DNA of 64,000 bases from Granulicella sibirica (GTDB taxonomy: Bacteria > Acidobacteriota > Terriglobia > Terriglobales > Acidobacteriaceae). Under the pieces are notes generated by a model. The model made no database searches. It saw only the letters and a program-made list of their open reading frames with translations, and was not told where the DNA came from. The first letter of the stretch is position 1; each line of letters begins with the position of its first letter. The DNA is taken from the NCBI RefSeq assembly GCF_004115155.1, contig NZ_RDSM01000003.1:992001-1056000 (forward strand). Reading direction: 5' to 3'. Made by a program: the position numbers and the translations under genes. This document shows positions 1-8,758 of the stretch, piece by piece.

Positions 1-684
1 CCCGAGTCCGGCTCCTTCGTTTCCAATCATCACCCCGCAGGTGCCTTTGAACGACGCCGTCGCAGCCGGAAGCGCTCCAATTCCCGACGCGACCGCCGCC
101 AGAAGCTTCACGCCGCGTTCCCGGAGGCCGACAACCTCAGCCTCCGTCACCTGTACCACGGGCACGCGAAAAACCGACCCGGCCGAAGCTCGCAGAACCT
201 TCTGGTTCCACGCCCCTACGGTCCCAGTCGCCACCAGCACTCCCGCAGCACCAAACGCTTCTGCCGACCGGATCAGAGTCCCCAGGTTTCCCGGATCCTG
301 CAAACCGACGGCGATCAGCAGCAGCGGCTCTGTCACCTTGAACACATCCGCCATCTCCCACACCTTCGGCAGCACAAGTGCCGCTATCCCCTGCGGCGAT
401 TGCGTCTCGACCGCGCTCTGAAGCACTTCGTTCGAGCACCGCAGCACCTCGACCCCCGCCGGAAGCCCTCGCGGAACCTCCCGTCGTTCGCTCACGAATA
501 CGGTCTTCAGCATCAACCCGCTGCGCAGTGCCTCGCCGACCAGCGTCTCTCCCTCAATCGCAACCAGTCCCCCGCTCAATCGCGTATTTCCCGCCGTGGC
601 CGCGCGCAACTGCTTCACTCGCGCGTTCGCCCGGCTCGTCACGACGAACCCCGGCATCTCGGCCATTCCGTTCCGCTCACCCAT
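1..684 (-). CDS. SpoU/TrmH-family RNA 2'-O-ribose methyltransferase (3' end beyond window)
   Basis: This gene enters the window reading leftwards from ATG 684; 228 residues are visible and the last part of the protein lies outside. Family enzymes transfer a methyl group from S-adenosylmethionine to a ribose 2'-OH in rRNA or tRNA. The first ~100 residues look like the small substrate-binding domain. The SPOUT domain follows, with the motif DPGNLGTLIRSAEAFG near residue 128 and IGNEGAGL at 220-227, which form the knotted AdoMet site. The target nucleotide cannot be named from sequence; RlmB/TsnR-like is the closest description. The divergent neighbour is tsaC. Confidence 0.88.
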   Translation of the reverse strand, partial: MGERNGMAEMPGFVVTSRANARVKQLRAATAGNTRLSGGLVAIEGETLVGEALRSGLMLKTVFVSERREVPRGLPAGVEVLRCSNEVLQSAVETQSPQGIAALVLPKVWEMADVFKVTEPLLLIAVGLQDPGNLGTLIRSAEAFGAAGVLVATGTVGAWNQKVLRASAGSVFRVPVVQVTEAEVVGLRERGVKLLAAVASGIGALPAATASFKGTCGVMIGNEGAGLG

Positions 685-811
685 CTCAAAAGTTTACGCT
701 TCGGCTGCCCTGCGTTGAGCCACACCCCCCGCGATGCTATTCTGCGAACTTGCGGATCTCCCCGCGGCAGGCACTACCGAATCACCCGGAACCAGCACCC
801 AGGAGCAGGAT

Positions 812-1456
812 TTGACGGCCGAGACTCTCCGTATACACCCCGACGAGCCCGAACCAGAGCACATAGACGCCGTCGTCCGCGCCCTCAACGCCGGGCATCT
901 GGTTGCACTGCCCACGGACACCTTCTACGGGCTCGCTGTCGATCCAGTCAATCTCCGCGCCGTCGACCGCATCTACGATCTCAAGTCCCGCGCCCGCAAC
1001 AAGCCTCTCTCTCTCCTCATCGCCGAAGTCGCCCAGGCCTACGAACTCGCCCGCGAGATCGACTTCGCCTTCGATCGGCTCGCCGAGAAATTCTGGCCTG
1101 GTCCGCTCACGCTCATCGTCAGGGCAGGCGGGAAGCTCCCCCTTCGCGTCACGGCCCATACCGGCAACGTCGCCCTTCGCGTCCCGGAAGCCCCGATCTG
1201 CCGCGCTGTTGTCGCCCGCTTCGGCCTGCCCATCACCGCCACATCCGCCAATCTCTCGGGTCACCCCGAATGCACCCACGCCGCCTCCGTTCGCGACCAG
1301 ATCGGGGAGCATCTTGACCTCATCGTTGATGGAGGGCCGACAGCGCGCGCCGTCCCCACAACGATCGTCGACCTCTCAGGCGGAGGTAATTCGTGGATGA
1401 TCCTTCGTGAGGGCGCTATTCCTACACACGAGATCGCTCTCGCCCTCCAGCGTTGA
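812..1456 (+). CDS. tsaC: L-threonylcarbamoyladenylate synthase (TsaC/YrdC/Sua5 family)
   Basis: The enzyme makes threonylcarbamoyl-AMP from threonine, bicarbonate and ATP, the first step of t6A37 modification of ANN-decoding tRNAs. The YrdC domain covers almost the whole protein: PTDTFYGLA near the N-terminus, the basic KSR and KPLSLL segments, FWPGPLT, and SANLSG at the nucleotide site. The length (214 aa) matches the short TsaC type without the Sua5 C-terminal domain. I chose TTG 812 because AGGAG at 801-805 sits six bases upstream. An in-frame ATG at 734 would add 26 residues with no visible Shine-Dalgarno sequence and no family similarity. Confidence 0.9.
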   Translation: MTAETLRIHPDEPEPEHIDAVVRALNAGHLVALPTDTFYGLAVDPVNLRAVDRIYDLKSRARNKPLSLLIAEVAQAYELAREIDFAFDRLAEKFWPGPLTLIVRAGGKLPLRVTAHTGNVALRVPEAPICRAVVARFGLPITATSANLSGHPECTHAASVRDQIGEHLDLIVDGGPTARAVPTTIVDLSGGGNSWMILREGAIPTHEIALALQR

Positions 1457-1529
1457 TCAGGCGGATCACTTTCAGAACAGGCGTCGACGTTCAGGCGCCG
1501 AACATCAGAAATACAGATCAAGAACGCTC

Positions 1530-2210
1530 ATGAGACCCGTTCCCTACCGCCAGAGCCGTCCCCAGCCTGAGTCCACTGCTCGCTTCTTCTTGCGGCGTGT
1601 TCTTGGATTGTGTCTCCTGGCGGCTCTTGCCTGGAGCCAATGGCTTTTCTACGAGATCCGCGCCACGTCGCGGACAGATCACGCCCAGCCCGCAGACGCC
1701 ATCGTCGTCTTCGGAGCTGCCGAGTACGCCGGACGACCGTCACCCGTCCTGCACGCCCGACTCGACCACGCCGTCAGTCTCTATAACAAGCAGATTGCCC
1801 CACTCCTCATCACTCTCGGCGGGGGCGGCGACAAAGACTCCGGCCTCTCGGAAGGTGGAGTCGCTCGGGACTTCCTCCTCGCCAACGGCGTTCCGTTCGA
1901 CAAGATCATCGCCGAGACCCGCTCCATCGATACCGAGCAGCAGGTTGATCGTCTCGCCGACATCGCCCGCGCCAATCATCTCCAACGCCTGGTTGTTGTT
2001 TCGGACGGAACCCACCTCTTCCGCATCCAGTATCTCTGCCGGCAGCAGGGCCTCGAGGTTTACACCTCACCCCGCCCTCCCTATGGCAACATCTCCGACC
2101 TCGATCTCACGGAGCGCTACCTTCACGAGATGCTCAGCTACACGAGCGCTCGCTTCCACCTGAACGCAAGCTGGATGCATCGCCGGATCGAAGATCAGTC
2201 GAGCCTCTAA
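1530..2210 (+). CDS. YdcF/SanA-like DUF218 membrane-anchored protein
   Basis: The protein has 226 residues. A basic N-terminus and one hydrophobic segment (about residues 24-42) are followed by a periplasmic DUF218 domain. Its hallmarks are ADAIVVFGAAEY, a GGGG-containing loop after LLITLG, an SxDTEQQ segment and LVVVSDGTHLFR. Family members include ElyC and SanA, which influence envelope and undecaprenyl-phosphate lipid metabolism; the reaction is unknown. The start at ATG 1530 is preferred to the upstream GTG/ATG region, which overlaps the end of tsaC and encodes an Arg-rich non-conserved stretch. It ends three bases before the convergent DUF92 gene. Confidence 0.8.
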   Translation: MRPVPYRQSRPQPESTARFFLRRVLGLCLLAALAWSQWLFYEIRATSRTDHAQPADAIVVFGAAEYAGRPSPVLHARLDHAVSLYNKQIAPLLITLGGGGDKDSGLSEGGVARDFLLANGVPFDKIIAETRSIDTEQQVDRLADIARANHLQRLVVVSDGTHLFRIQYLCRQQGLEVYTSPRPPYGNISDLDLTERYLHEMLSYTSARFHLNASWMHRRIEDQSSL

Positions 2211-2213
2211 GCC

Positions 2214-3113
2214 CTACCAGGCCGGAACAGGAGGCGCCAGGACTTTTGCCGCCTCGAAGGCCAGCCACGCCGCGAGTGCAGTCGAGGCGAAGTTCACGAG
2301 ATCATTCCCCAGCCAACCGCGGCGTTCCAGCGTCGCTCCAAGCAGGCTGTCGAACAGAAGGCCTGCGGATCCTGCAAGAAATACGATCAGGCCGCTCGAG
2401 ACATCGACCGCGCCAAGCGCAATCGCAACAAGCGCAATCACCCCGGCGGCCACTGCTCCAAGCAACGTTCCCTGTACGCTCATCCCGCCATCCGTCCCAG
2501 CCTCGACTCGTTCGCCAGTCGTGATCAGGAATGTCCGGCCCCCAAGTACCTGCCCGAGTTCCGATGACACCGTGTCCGCCGTTGCTTCCGCGAGCGCAGC
2601 CAACGAGGTTACAAGGTACGGATGTCCCCGATACGCAGCCCAAATGCCAGCCACACCAAGATTCGCCGCGACCTGTGCCGCTCGTCTGCCCCGCTTCTCT
2701 TCTGCCGTCCCCATCGCCTCTTTACGTTTTCGCCCGAACCGCGTCGCCAGGAACGTCAGTACAAACAGCGTAATCAGCTCCGGCAGGGCAGTCATCGTCC
2801 AGGGTTCGCCGATCTGTAACCGGATCAGCAGGCTCAGGCAGAGCACGCCACCCAGCGCCGCCGCTCCCGCCGTACCGGCCCTCATCGCCCAGACCAGCAG
2901 TGCGAAGCCGACGCTGAAACCGCTCGACCACAAAAACCACGGCGGCGGCCCCTGCATGCCAACGACGTCAAATATCCGGAGTCCAAGAGTCATCGAAAGA
3001 CCAGCGATCACCCCGATGACCAGCCATTCCGACTGCAACCCGTCTTGCGTCTCAGAAATCGACTTTCGCCAAATCCTCGGCGCGTCCTGCAAGCCCGCCG
3101 ATTCCTCAACCAT
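2214..3113 (-). CDS. DUF92 family integral membrane protein
   Basis: The protein has 299 residues and about seven hydrophobic segments. The conserved DUF92 (TIGR00297) core is in the second half: KRGRRAAQVAANLG, then LAALAEATADTVSSELG, then GTDGGMSVQGTLLG, then the C-terminal LLFDSLLGATLERRGWLGNDLVN. Plant members (VTE6) are phytyl-phosphate kinases; the bacterial role is unknown. ATG 3113 is the best start. The open frame continues upstream on the minus strand only as the antisense of the neighbouring beta-propeller gene. It diverges from that gene across about 20 bp, so the promoters must overlap the coding ends. Confidence 0.82.
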   Translation of the reverse strand: MVEESAGLQDAPRIWRKSISETQDGLQSEWLVIGVIAGLSMTLGLRIFDVVGMQGPPPWFLWSSGFSVGFALLVWAMRAGTAGAAALGGVLCLSLLIRLQIGEPWTMTALPELITLFVLTFLATRFGRKRKEAMGTAEEKRGRRAAQVAANLGVAGIWAAYRGHPYLVTSLAALAEATADTVSSELGQVLGGRTFLITTGERVEAGTDGGMSVQGTLLGAVAAGVIALVAIALGAVDVSSGLIVFLAGSAGLLFDSLLGATLERRGWLGNDLVNFASTALAAWLAFEAAKVLAPPVPAW

Positions 3114-3131
3114 CCCCCGGCCCCCATCCCC

Positions 3132-4652
3132 ATGCTGATTTACAATCGAGCTTTGAGCATACCGAAGCGCAGACCGAAGAGCATCTCGCACGCCGTACGG
3201 AACCAGAACCCCAAAACAAGCAGCATCGTGGGAGCAGTTTTGCAGCCAGCCGAAAGATCGAACGTCCCGACCCCTGTCAGCATCCAGGCAGACCCCTCCG
3301 CACCGACACCGGCCATCGCGTCCCGCCGTAAGCACTCGGGTTACTTCCGCGACGCCGCCTCCGCCCTTGTTCTCGCCGCCCTCATCGGGTGCGGCAACAC
3401 CTACCGGCCCGTCGTCACGGCGATCAACCCCGTAGGACCGGCCTCCCAGCCGCAAAAGTACGCGGTCGCCATCTCCTCGACAGGGGCTACGACCCCCGGC
3501 CTGGTGACGATCGTCGACTTCTCTGGCGATACCGTCCTCGTCACCGCCAACATCGGCCCTGATCCTAAGTATTTCGTCATGGACTCCGCCGGAAGCAACG
3601 GCTATACCCTTAACGGTGACGGTACGCTGACCTCCTTCGACGTCTCCAATCAACTTATATCGAGTGCTGTTCTGCAAAGCACGCTGCTCGCAGGCTCGAA
3701 TCCGATCAGCGTCTTCCCGCAGGGGACCTACGTGTACGTCAGCGAACCCGGTCGCGGCGTCGTCGGCCAGTTCAGTGGAACGCCTCCCGCTCTGCGCCAG
3801 GAGCTCACAGTCGGCGATAACGTTGTGTACGTCGTCGGAGCAAACGCCGCCCAGCGCCTCTACGCCCTTGTGCAGGGCTCCGGTACAGCCATAGGCCAGG
3901 CCGCAGCCATCGACGTCGCTTCGAATGCCGTCACCACGACCGTCCCGGTCGGCATCACCCCCGTTTACGGCGTCATGACCGCTGATTTCAAGCGCGCCTA
4001 CATCATGAACAAGGGCAGCAACACGGTCTCGGTCATCAACGCCCAGACGAACGCCCTCGACTCCTTCACCGGAAGTAGCGCGCCAGGAACTATTTCCGTC
4101 GGCACCGCGCCCGTCTGGGCCGATTTCGCGACCACGCGATCCGAACTCGTCGTCGCCAACGCCGGCACTGGATCGAACCAAGGATCGCTTTCCGTTGTCA
4201 GCATCCCTCTCTGCAACGCCGCAGCCGCTGTCACCAATCCGAACTGCGACCCCACCAACCCGGTCGATGCCGCGGGATTCGGCACCGTGCTCGCCAGCGT
4301 GCCGGTCGGCGTCAACCCTGTTAATGTCGCGGTCCTAGCTGACGGAACGCGCGCCTACGTAGCTAACGGTGGTGATCCAAGCCTTCCTTGCGCAACCGTT
4401 CCCGTCGCAGGCGTCTCCACTGGATGCAGCGTCTCGGTCGTTAATCTGACCAGCAACGTCGTCACCGCGACCATCCCCGTCAGCGGCCATCCCAACTTCC
4501 TGGCCGTCTCGAACGCTACCCCCACCGGCAAGGTTTACGTTACCTCTGCGGACAACAGCACTATGACCATCATCCGCACCGATACCGACACCCTCCAAAC
4601 CACGGTCGATCTGCAGGGCAAAGGTGTCATGGTCCGCGTCACCGCCCCCTAA
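3132..4652 (+). CDS. YVTN/YncE-like beta-propeller lipoprotein
   Basis: About 506 residues if translation begins at ATG 3132; a TTG at 3153 is an alternative, and TACAAT at 3141-3146 resembles a -10 box, which would favour a later start. A lipobox, LAALIGC, follows a hydrophobic stretch near residue 85, predicting lipid anchoring outside the inner membrane. The rest is a series of ~40-residue propeller blades with motifs such as NTVSVINAQTNALD and GCSVSVVNLTSNVVTATIPV. Such proteins are common in acidobacteria as surface or periplasmic scaffolds with no known ligand. An unusually long N-terminal extension precedes the signal peptide, which is a reason to doubt the first start. Confidence 0.75.
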   Translation: MLIYNRALSIPKRRPKSISHAVRNQNPKTSSIVGAVLQPAERSNVPTPVSIQADPSAPTPAIASRRKHSGYFRDAASALVLAALIGCGNTYRPVVTAINPVGPASQPQKYAVAISSTGATTPGLVTIVDFSGDTVLVTANIGPDPKYFVMDSAGSNGYTLNGDGTLTSFDVSNQLISSAVLQSTLLAGSNPISVFPQGTYVYVSEPGRGVVGQFSGTPPALRQELTVGDNVVYVVGANAAQRLYALVQGSGTAIGQAAAIDVASNAVTTTVPVGITPVYGVMTADFKRAYIMNKGSNTVSVINAQTNALDSFTGSSAPGTISVGTAPVWADFATTRSELVVANAGTGSNQGSLSVVSIPLCNAAAAVTNPNCDPTNPVDAAGFGTVLASVPVGVNPVNVAVLADGTRAYVANGGDPSLPCATVPVAGVSTGCSVSVVNLTSNVVTATIPVSGHPNFLAVSNATPTGKVYVTSADNSTMTIIRTDTDTLQTTVDLQGKGVMVRVTAP

Positions 4653-4672
4653 GTAACCAGCTCCATCCAGAA

Positions 4673-4712
4673 GCCCTGTCCATGCTCAGTCGTCGACAGG
4701 GCCTTCGTCTTT
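4673..4712 (+). terminator. Candidate Rho-independent terminator after the beta-propeller gene
   Basis: GCCCTGTC (4673-4680) pairs perfectly with GACAGGGC (4695-4702) across a 14-nt loop and is followed by the T-rich stretch TTCGTCTTTT. It lies 20 bp after the stop codon of the lipoprotein gene. Confidence 0.5.
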
Positions 4713-4779
4713 TGCGAACGCCAAGTCTCCTCCGAGCCGTTACGTCCTCCGTGGCATCAAAAGGTCGGGAGTCACAAGC

Positions 4780-5841
4780 ATGGCTGAAAAGAGAACCGCA
4801 CTCGTCGTCGGCTCAACCGGTATCACCGGAGGCAATCTCGCGACACACCTCGCAGCAAACGCCTGGAAGGTCTACGGCCTTGCCCGTAATCCGAAGCCAT
4901 CACCTGGAGTAGATCCAGTGGCGGCCGACCTGCTCGACCCCACCGCGCTCAAAGCTGCCCTCGCCCCGCTGAGTATCACTGACGTCTTCTACACCACGTG
5001 GCTCCGCCAGCCCACCGAGGCCGAAAACATTCGCGTCAACGGCACGATGATGGAGAACCTCTTCGCCGCGCTTACTGATCACAAGATCCGCCACGCTGCC
5101 CTGACTACCGGCACCAAGCACTACCTCGGACCTTTCGAGTCCTACGGCCAGAGCGCCGCCGAAACTCCCTTCCGCGAAGACAACCCACGTCTCCCCGGCG
5201 AGAATTTTTACTACACCCAGGAAGATATCCTCTACGCCGCCTCCGCCCGCCAGGGCTTCACCTGGAGCGTCCACCGTCCGCACACCATCATCGGCTACGC
5301 TCACGGCAATGCGATGAACATGGGCGTTACGCTCGCTGTGTACGCGAGCATCTGCCGCGAGACAGGCCAGCCCTTCGTCTTCCCCGGCTCTGACTTCCAG
5401 TGGAACGCCCTCACGGACGTGGTCGATGCCCGTCTTCTCGCCACCCATCTTGAATGGGCTGCCATCACGCCCGCCGCCCATAACGTGGCCTTCAACGTGG
5501 TCAACGGAGACGTCTTCCGCTGGCGTTGGCTCTGGCCCCAACTCGCCGCAAGGTTCGGCGTTGAAGCCGCAGGGCCGCCTAACCCCATCGCTCCCCTAGA
5601 GACGCGCATGCAGAACGCCGCACTCGTATGGGCGGACATCGCCGCCAAATATGACCTCGCCGAGCCCGATATCGATCGCCTCGTATCCTGGTGGCACACC
5701 GACGCCGATCTTGGCCGCGAACTCGCCTGCATCAACGACATGAGCAACAGCCGCAGCCTCGGCTTCACCGCCTACCAGGAGACCCCTGCAAGCTTCTTCG
5801 ACCTCTTCACGCTCCTGCGCAAACTCCGCCTGATTCCATAG
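4780..5841 (+). CDS. PRISE-like NADPH-dependent short-chain reductase (progesterone 5-beta-reductase/iridoid synthase-like)
   Basis: This is a 353-residue atypical SDR. The nucleotide-binding motif is GSTGITGGNL (residues ~11-20). The PRISE signature motifs are present: TGTKHYLGPFE near residue 109, which carries the catalytic Lys, and NFYYTQEDILY near 145, which carries the catalytic Tyr, followed by WSVHRPHTIIG. Plant family members reduce activated C=C bonds of enones (progesterone, 8-oxogeranial). The bacterial substrate is unknown, so only an enone-reductase activity can be proposed. The gene stands alone downstream of a terminator. The family call is firm; the substrate is not. Confidence 0.85.
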   Translation: MAEKRTALVVGSTGITGGNLATHLAANAWKVYGLARNPKPSPGVDPVAADLLDPTALKAALAPLSITDVFYTTWLRQPTEAENIRVNGTMMENLFAALTDHKIRHAALTTGTKHYLGPFESYGQSAAETPFREDNPRLPGENFYYTQEDILYAASARQGFTWSVHRPHTIIGYAHGNAMNMGVTLAVYASICRETGQPFVFPGSDFQWNALTDVVDARLLATHLEWAAITPAAHNVAFNVVNGDVFRWRWLWPQLAARFGVEAAGPPNPIAPLETRMQNAALVWADIAAKYDLAEPDIDRLVSWWHTDADLGRELACINDMSNSRSLGFTAYQETPASFFDLFTLLRKLRLIP

Positions 5842-5940
5842 CCTTTCCGGCGCCCACAACCAAAAGCAGACCTCGAACGCTCACAGTCGTGTAACCATGT
5901 CCGTAGCGTTGCTCAGACTCTTCCAGCCTTCGAGGTTTGC

Positions 5941-7152
5941 TTGTTCCAGCCGTTGCAAAACAGGCTCCGCGCCTATGAGCGATACTCCGGCATCACCTTC
6001 TTCCGATCGCAGCTTCTACTGCTCGCGGTTGCCCTCAGCGTCTCTGCCATCCAGTGGTTCCTGATCGACCGTGCCAGTCTTCCCAGCACGCTCATCTACA
6101 GCTTCGTTGCGGGAAATGTCCTCAACGTCCTCCTCTCCCTCGCTGTGCCGTTCTTCAGTTTCGCCTTCCCGCAGGACTGGATCGCCTTCCTCGCGATCCT
6201 GCTCCCGGTCTCCTTCATCGCCAGCGCGGCCGGAGGTGTAATCGACCGGCTCATCCTGCGGATTCCGATGGCGCCTCTGGCCGACCTGCGAAAGGGCGAC
6301 ATCCCCTACGGAGCGCTCATCTGCTTTGTCATCGGCGTCAGCATGCGGGTGTTCGCCTCCGTTCGCGCCCGCCTGCAGGCCGCAAACAACCAGCTCGCGC
6401 AACAGGTCCAGTACGGACGCCAGGAGCTCGAAACCCAGGCCTCTGATCTCCGCGACGCCTTTGAGATCCAGTCCAGCCTCCTTCCCCGCACCATCCCGCA
6501 GATCGCCGGTGTCGAGATCAGTTGCGCCTGGCAGCCCGCCCGAACCGTCAGCGGGGACTACTTCGACGTACTCGTCCTCAGCGACTCCCGCATTGCCTTC
6601 TGCCTCGCCGACGTCTCCGGCAAGGGCATGAGCGCCGCTCTCATCACAGCCAACCTCCAGGCCACCCTCCGCGCCTTCGCACCTGACGAGTCCAGCCCCG
6701 CCCGCCTCTGCCATCGCCTCAACCAGGCCCTCTGCGCCAGCCTCCCGACGGGCCGTTTCGTCACCCTCGTCTACGGCATCCTCGACCGCAAGCGCATGAC
6801 CCTCACCTACGAACTCGCCGGCCACAACGCACCCCTTCTCCTGCGTGGTTCGGAAGTCATCCCGCTCCCCGGCTCTGGACCCGTCCTCGGCATCCTTCCG
6901 GGCGCCGTCTTCTCCGATCAGGCGTTCGCGCTGCGGCCCGGCGACCGCATCCTCATCTCAACCGACGGTGTTACCGAAGCATTCAACCCCACCGGTGAGG
7001 AGTTCGGTGACGACCGCCTCGTAGCCGCGGCGCTCAATGGTGGCGACACCGCGCACAGCATCCGCGCCGAGGTGATGCGCGCTGTTAGCCTCTTCGCCGA
7101 GGATCACTTCCACGATGACGCGTCGCTACTTGTCGTCCGTCTCGATCAGTAA
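5941..7152 (+). CDS. Membrane-anchored PP2C/SpoIIE-type serine phosphatase (RsbU-like)
   Basis: The N-terminal ~140 residues contain about four hydrophobic segments. A predicted coiled coil follows (residues ~140-175), then a PPM/SpoIIE phosphatase domain (residues ~185-400). The metal-binding acidic motifs are visible: SGDYFDV, ADVSGKGMSAAL, ISTDGVTEAF and HDDASLLVVR. Such phosphatases dephosphorylate anti-anti-sigma factors in partner-switching pathways; no RsbW or RsbV homologue is nearby, so the partner is elsewhere. Translation appears to start at TTG 5941, with GAGGT about seven bases upstream. Confidence 0.85.
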   Translation: MFQPLQNRLRAYERYSGITFFRSQLLLLAVALSVSAIQWFLIDRASLPSTLIYSFVAGNVLNVLLSLAVPFFSFAFPQDWIAFLAILLPVSFIASAAGGVIDRLILRIPMAPLADLRKGDIPYGALICFVIGVSMRVFASVRARLQAANNQLAQQVQYGRQELETQASDLRDAFEIQSSLLPRTIPQIAGVEISCAWQPARTVSGDYFDVLVLSDSRIAFCLADVSGKGMSAALITANLQATLRAFAPDESSPARLCHRLNQALCASLPTGRFVTLVYGILDRKRMTLTYELAGHNAPLLLRGSEVIPLPGSGPVLGILPGAVFSDQAFALRPGDRILISTDGVTEAFNPTGEEFGDDRLVAAALNGGDTAHSIRAEVMRAVSLFAEDHFHDDASLLVVRLDQ

Positions 7153-7273
7153 GGTCAGCGCCGAAACGTTACCGTCGCGCATCGTCTTCCACAGCCTCCG
7201 CTGAACACGTCCTGCCGCATCGCCGATAGGGGAGAAAGTTCCCGCAATCATTCCAGAGGCGATAGGCAAGCTC

Positions 7274-8201
7274 ATGCGCGCGTTCACGTCGAAGACCCTG
7301 CACCTTCTCGCAGCAGTAAAGCGGACGAGCCTCACCCTTGTGTTTCTCGGAGCAGGATTCACCAGCCACCTCACTCCGTTGTACGCGCAGGATGACACCG
7401 TCAAGGCACTCGAACCCGCCAACTTCTACAAGGTCTTTAACTACGAAACCCCCGAGCGCGGCTCTTTTGAACCGTCTTTCTGGTCGACCTACGTCCCGCG
7501 CAGCAGCGCACTCTACGACCACTTCAACGCCAATCCAGCCGGTTCCGACACCCAGCGTTCCGGACTCACGGCGCGTTCCGCCGAACTCGAATACGGCGTC
7601 ACTAACAAGCTGAGTTCCTCCGTCTACTTCGACGTCATGAGCACGGACCGCACCGGCACCCAGTTCACGCAGGGGGCGCCTCGAAGCGAAGTATCGTTTC
7701 GCCAGCGAAAACGAGCACAGCGCAAAGTTCGCGATGCTTCTCGAATACACGATTCCGCGCAAGAGTTACGCCGCCGCGCAGGAGGTCGAGGTTCGCGGCA
7801 TCGTCGAGAAGGAGATGGGCAACTTTCTTGTCGACTTCAATCCCAAGGTCAACATCCCCACCACCGGCGAAGAGCGCGGAACGCCTCCGACGCCCGGTGT
7901 CGACATCAGCGCACTGTACAAGAAATACCGCTTCCAGCCCGGCATCGAATATTACTCGCAGTACCGCCAACTCTCGCAACCGATCTCGATCCTGCAGAAG
8001 CAGCAGGTCCTCTTCGCAACCTTCGAGGCGCATCCCATCCATGCCATCAACTGGCAGCTTGGCGTCGGTTTCGGGCTCGCCAACGGATCGGACTCCATCG
8101 TTCTCCGCAGCCTGACCACCTTCGACTTCAAGACACACCACGGGGAAGAAGAAGCAGCAGCAGTCCAGGAGAAGCAAGTCCAGGAGAAGCAGGAACGCTA
8201 A
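7274..8201 (+). pseudogene. Exported protein of unknown function, interrupted by a +1 frameshift in a G5 run
   Basis: The first segment starts at ATG 7274 with a signal-like hydrophobic N-terminus ending before the QDD sequence. It runs in frame until CAG GGG GCG at 7670. Protein-like sequence then continues in the next frame (RLEAKYRFASENEH, through MLLEYTIPRK) to the stop at 8199-8201. Deleting one G from GGGGG at 7672-7676 restores a single ~308-residue protein. Alternating aromatic/polar stretches in the second half (YRFQPGIEYYSQYRQ, WQLGVGFGLANG) would fit an outer-membrane beta-barrel, but I do not recognise the family. The C-terminus carries a small EKQVQEKQ repeat. Whether this is a real mutation or a read error cannot be told from here. 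Confidence 0.65.
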
Positions 8202-8650
8202 CGCGCAGGGCAATCCGTGTGGCTGTTGTAGGCTATCGTCGCAATCTGCCAAGTTCCGTTCGTGCGGACGAGGTTGAAGAGATCCGTTCCACAGTGATCG
8301 ACTTTGCCCTCCAGCAGAAAGTCGAACGGTGCCCATACCACCGCAAGATCGCCATCGATGTGTACGACGGGGCCGTGAATCCGCTCCTCGATCTTTGGCC
8401 CCGGTCTCCCGACACGTTCGGCGAAGGCGGAGAAGGTCACCTGCGTCGTCTTGCCGTCCCGAATAACGAAGATCATCCCACCGGGTAGCAGAGGTTGTTG
8501 AATCGCGCCCGCGTCGCGTTTCGCCATGCCGTCGAAGACCGCCTGCACCGGTGCAAGCACCGCTTGTTCTTCCGGAGTAGCAGCCTTGAGCGGCGCGGCG
8601 AAGCTGCCGGCTAGAAGCATCGCAGGAAGAGCGCAAAGGAAGAATCGCAT
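8198..8650 (-). CDS. Exported SnoaL/NTF2-like (DUF4440-type) protein
   Basis: The protein has 150 residues with a clear signal peptide (residues 1-23, ending ...APLKAA). A single alpha+beta cone domain of the NTF2/SnoaL superfamily follows: an N-terminal helix LAPVQAVFDGMAKRDAGAI, and strands around VVHIDGDLAVVWAPFDFLLEG and LFNLVRTNGTWQIATIAYN. Such small exported proteins are frequent in acidobacteria and have no assigned reaction. Its stop overlaps the stop of the convergent frameshifted gene by four bases. Confidence 0.75.
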   Translation of the reverse strand: MRFFLCALPAMLLAGSFAAPLKAATPEEQAVLAPVQAVFDGMAKRDAGAIQQPLLPGGMIFVIRDGKTTQVTFSAFAERVGRPGPKIEERIHGPVVHIDGDLAVVWAPFDFLLEGKVDHCGTDLFNLVRTNGTWQIATIAYNSHTDCPAR

Positions 8651-8700
8651 GGCAGTGATTCTAGCGCGATACCTCGCAAGGTACGCCCAGCTAAAGCGGA

Positions 8701-8724
8701 AGAGTCATCCGCGAGGATGACTCT
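8701..8724 (-). terminator. Hairpin downstream of the sigma/anti-sigma operon
   Basis: AGAGTCATCC (8701-8710) and GGATGACTCT (8715-8724) form a perfect 10-bp stem with a GCGA tetraloop. It lies 35 bp after the anti-sigma stop codon and before the next minus-strand gene. There is no long T tract, so it may be an RNA end-stabilising hairpin or a repeat rather than a strict terminator. Confidence 0.45.
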
Positions 8725-8758
8725 CTTCCAACATAAAAAGATACATCGGACTAGACCG

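Noticed and set aside
3114..4181. N-terminal extension of the DUF92 ORF
   Set aside because: This part is the antisense of the beta-propeller gene, Asp/Gly/Val-rich and not conserved; the DUF92 family starts at about 3113.
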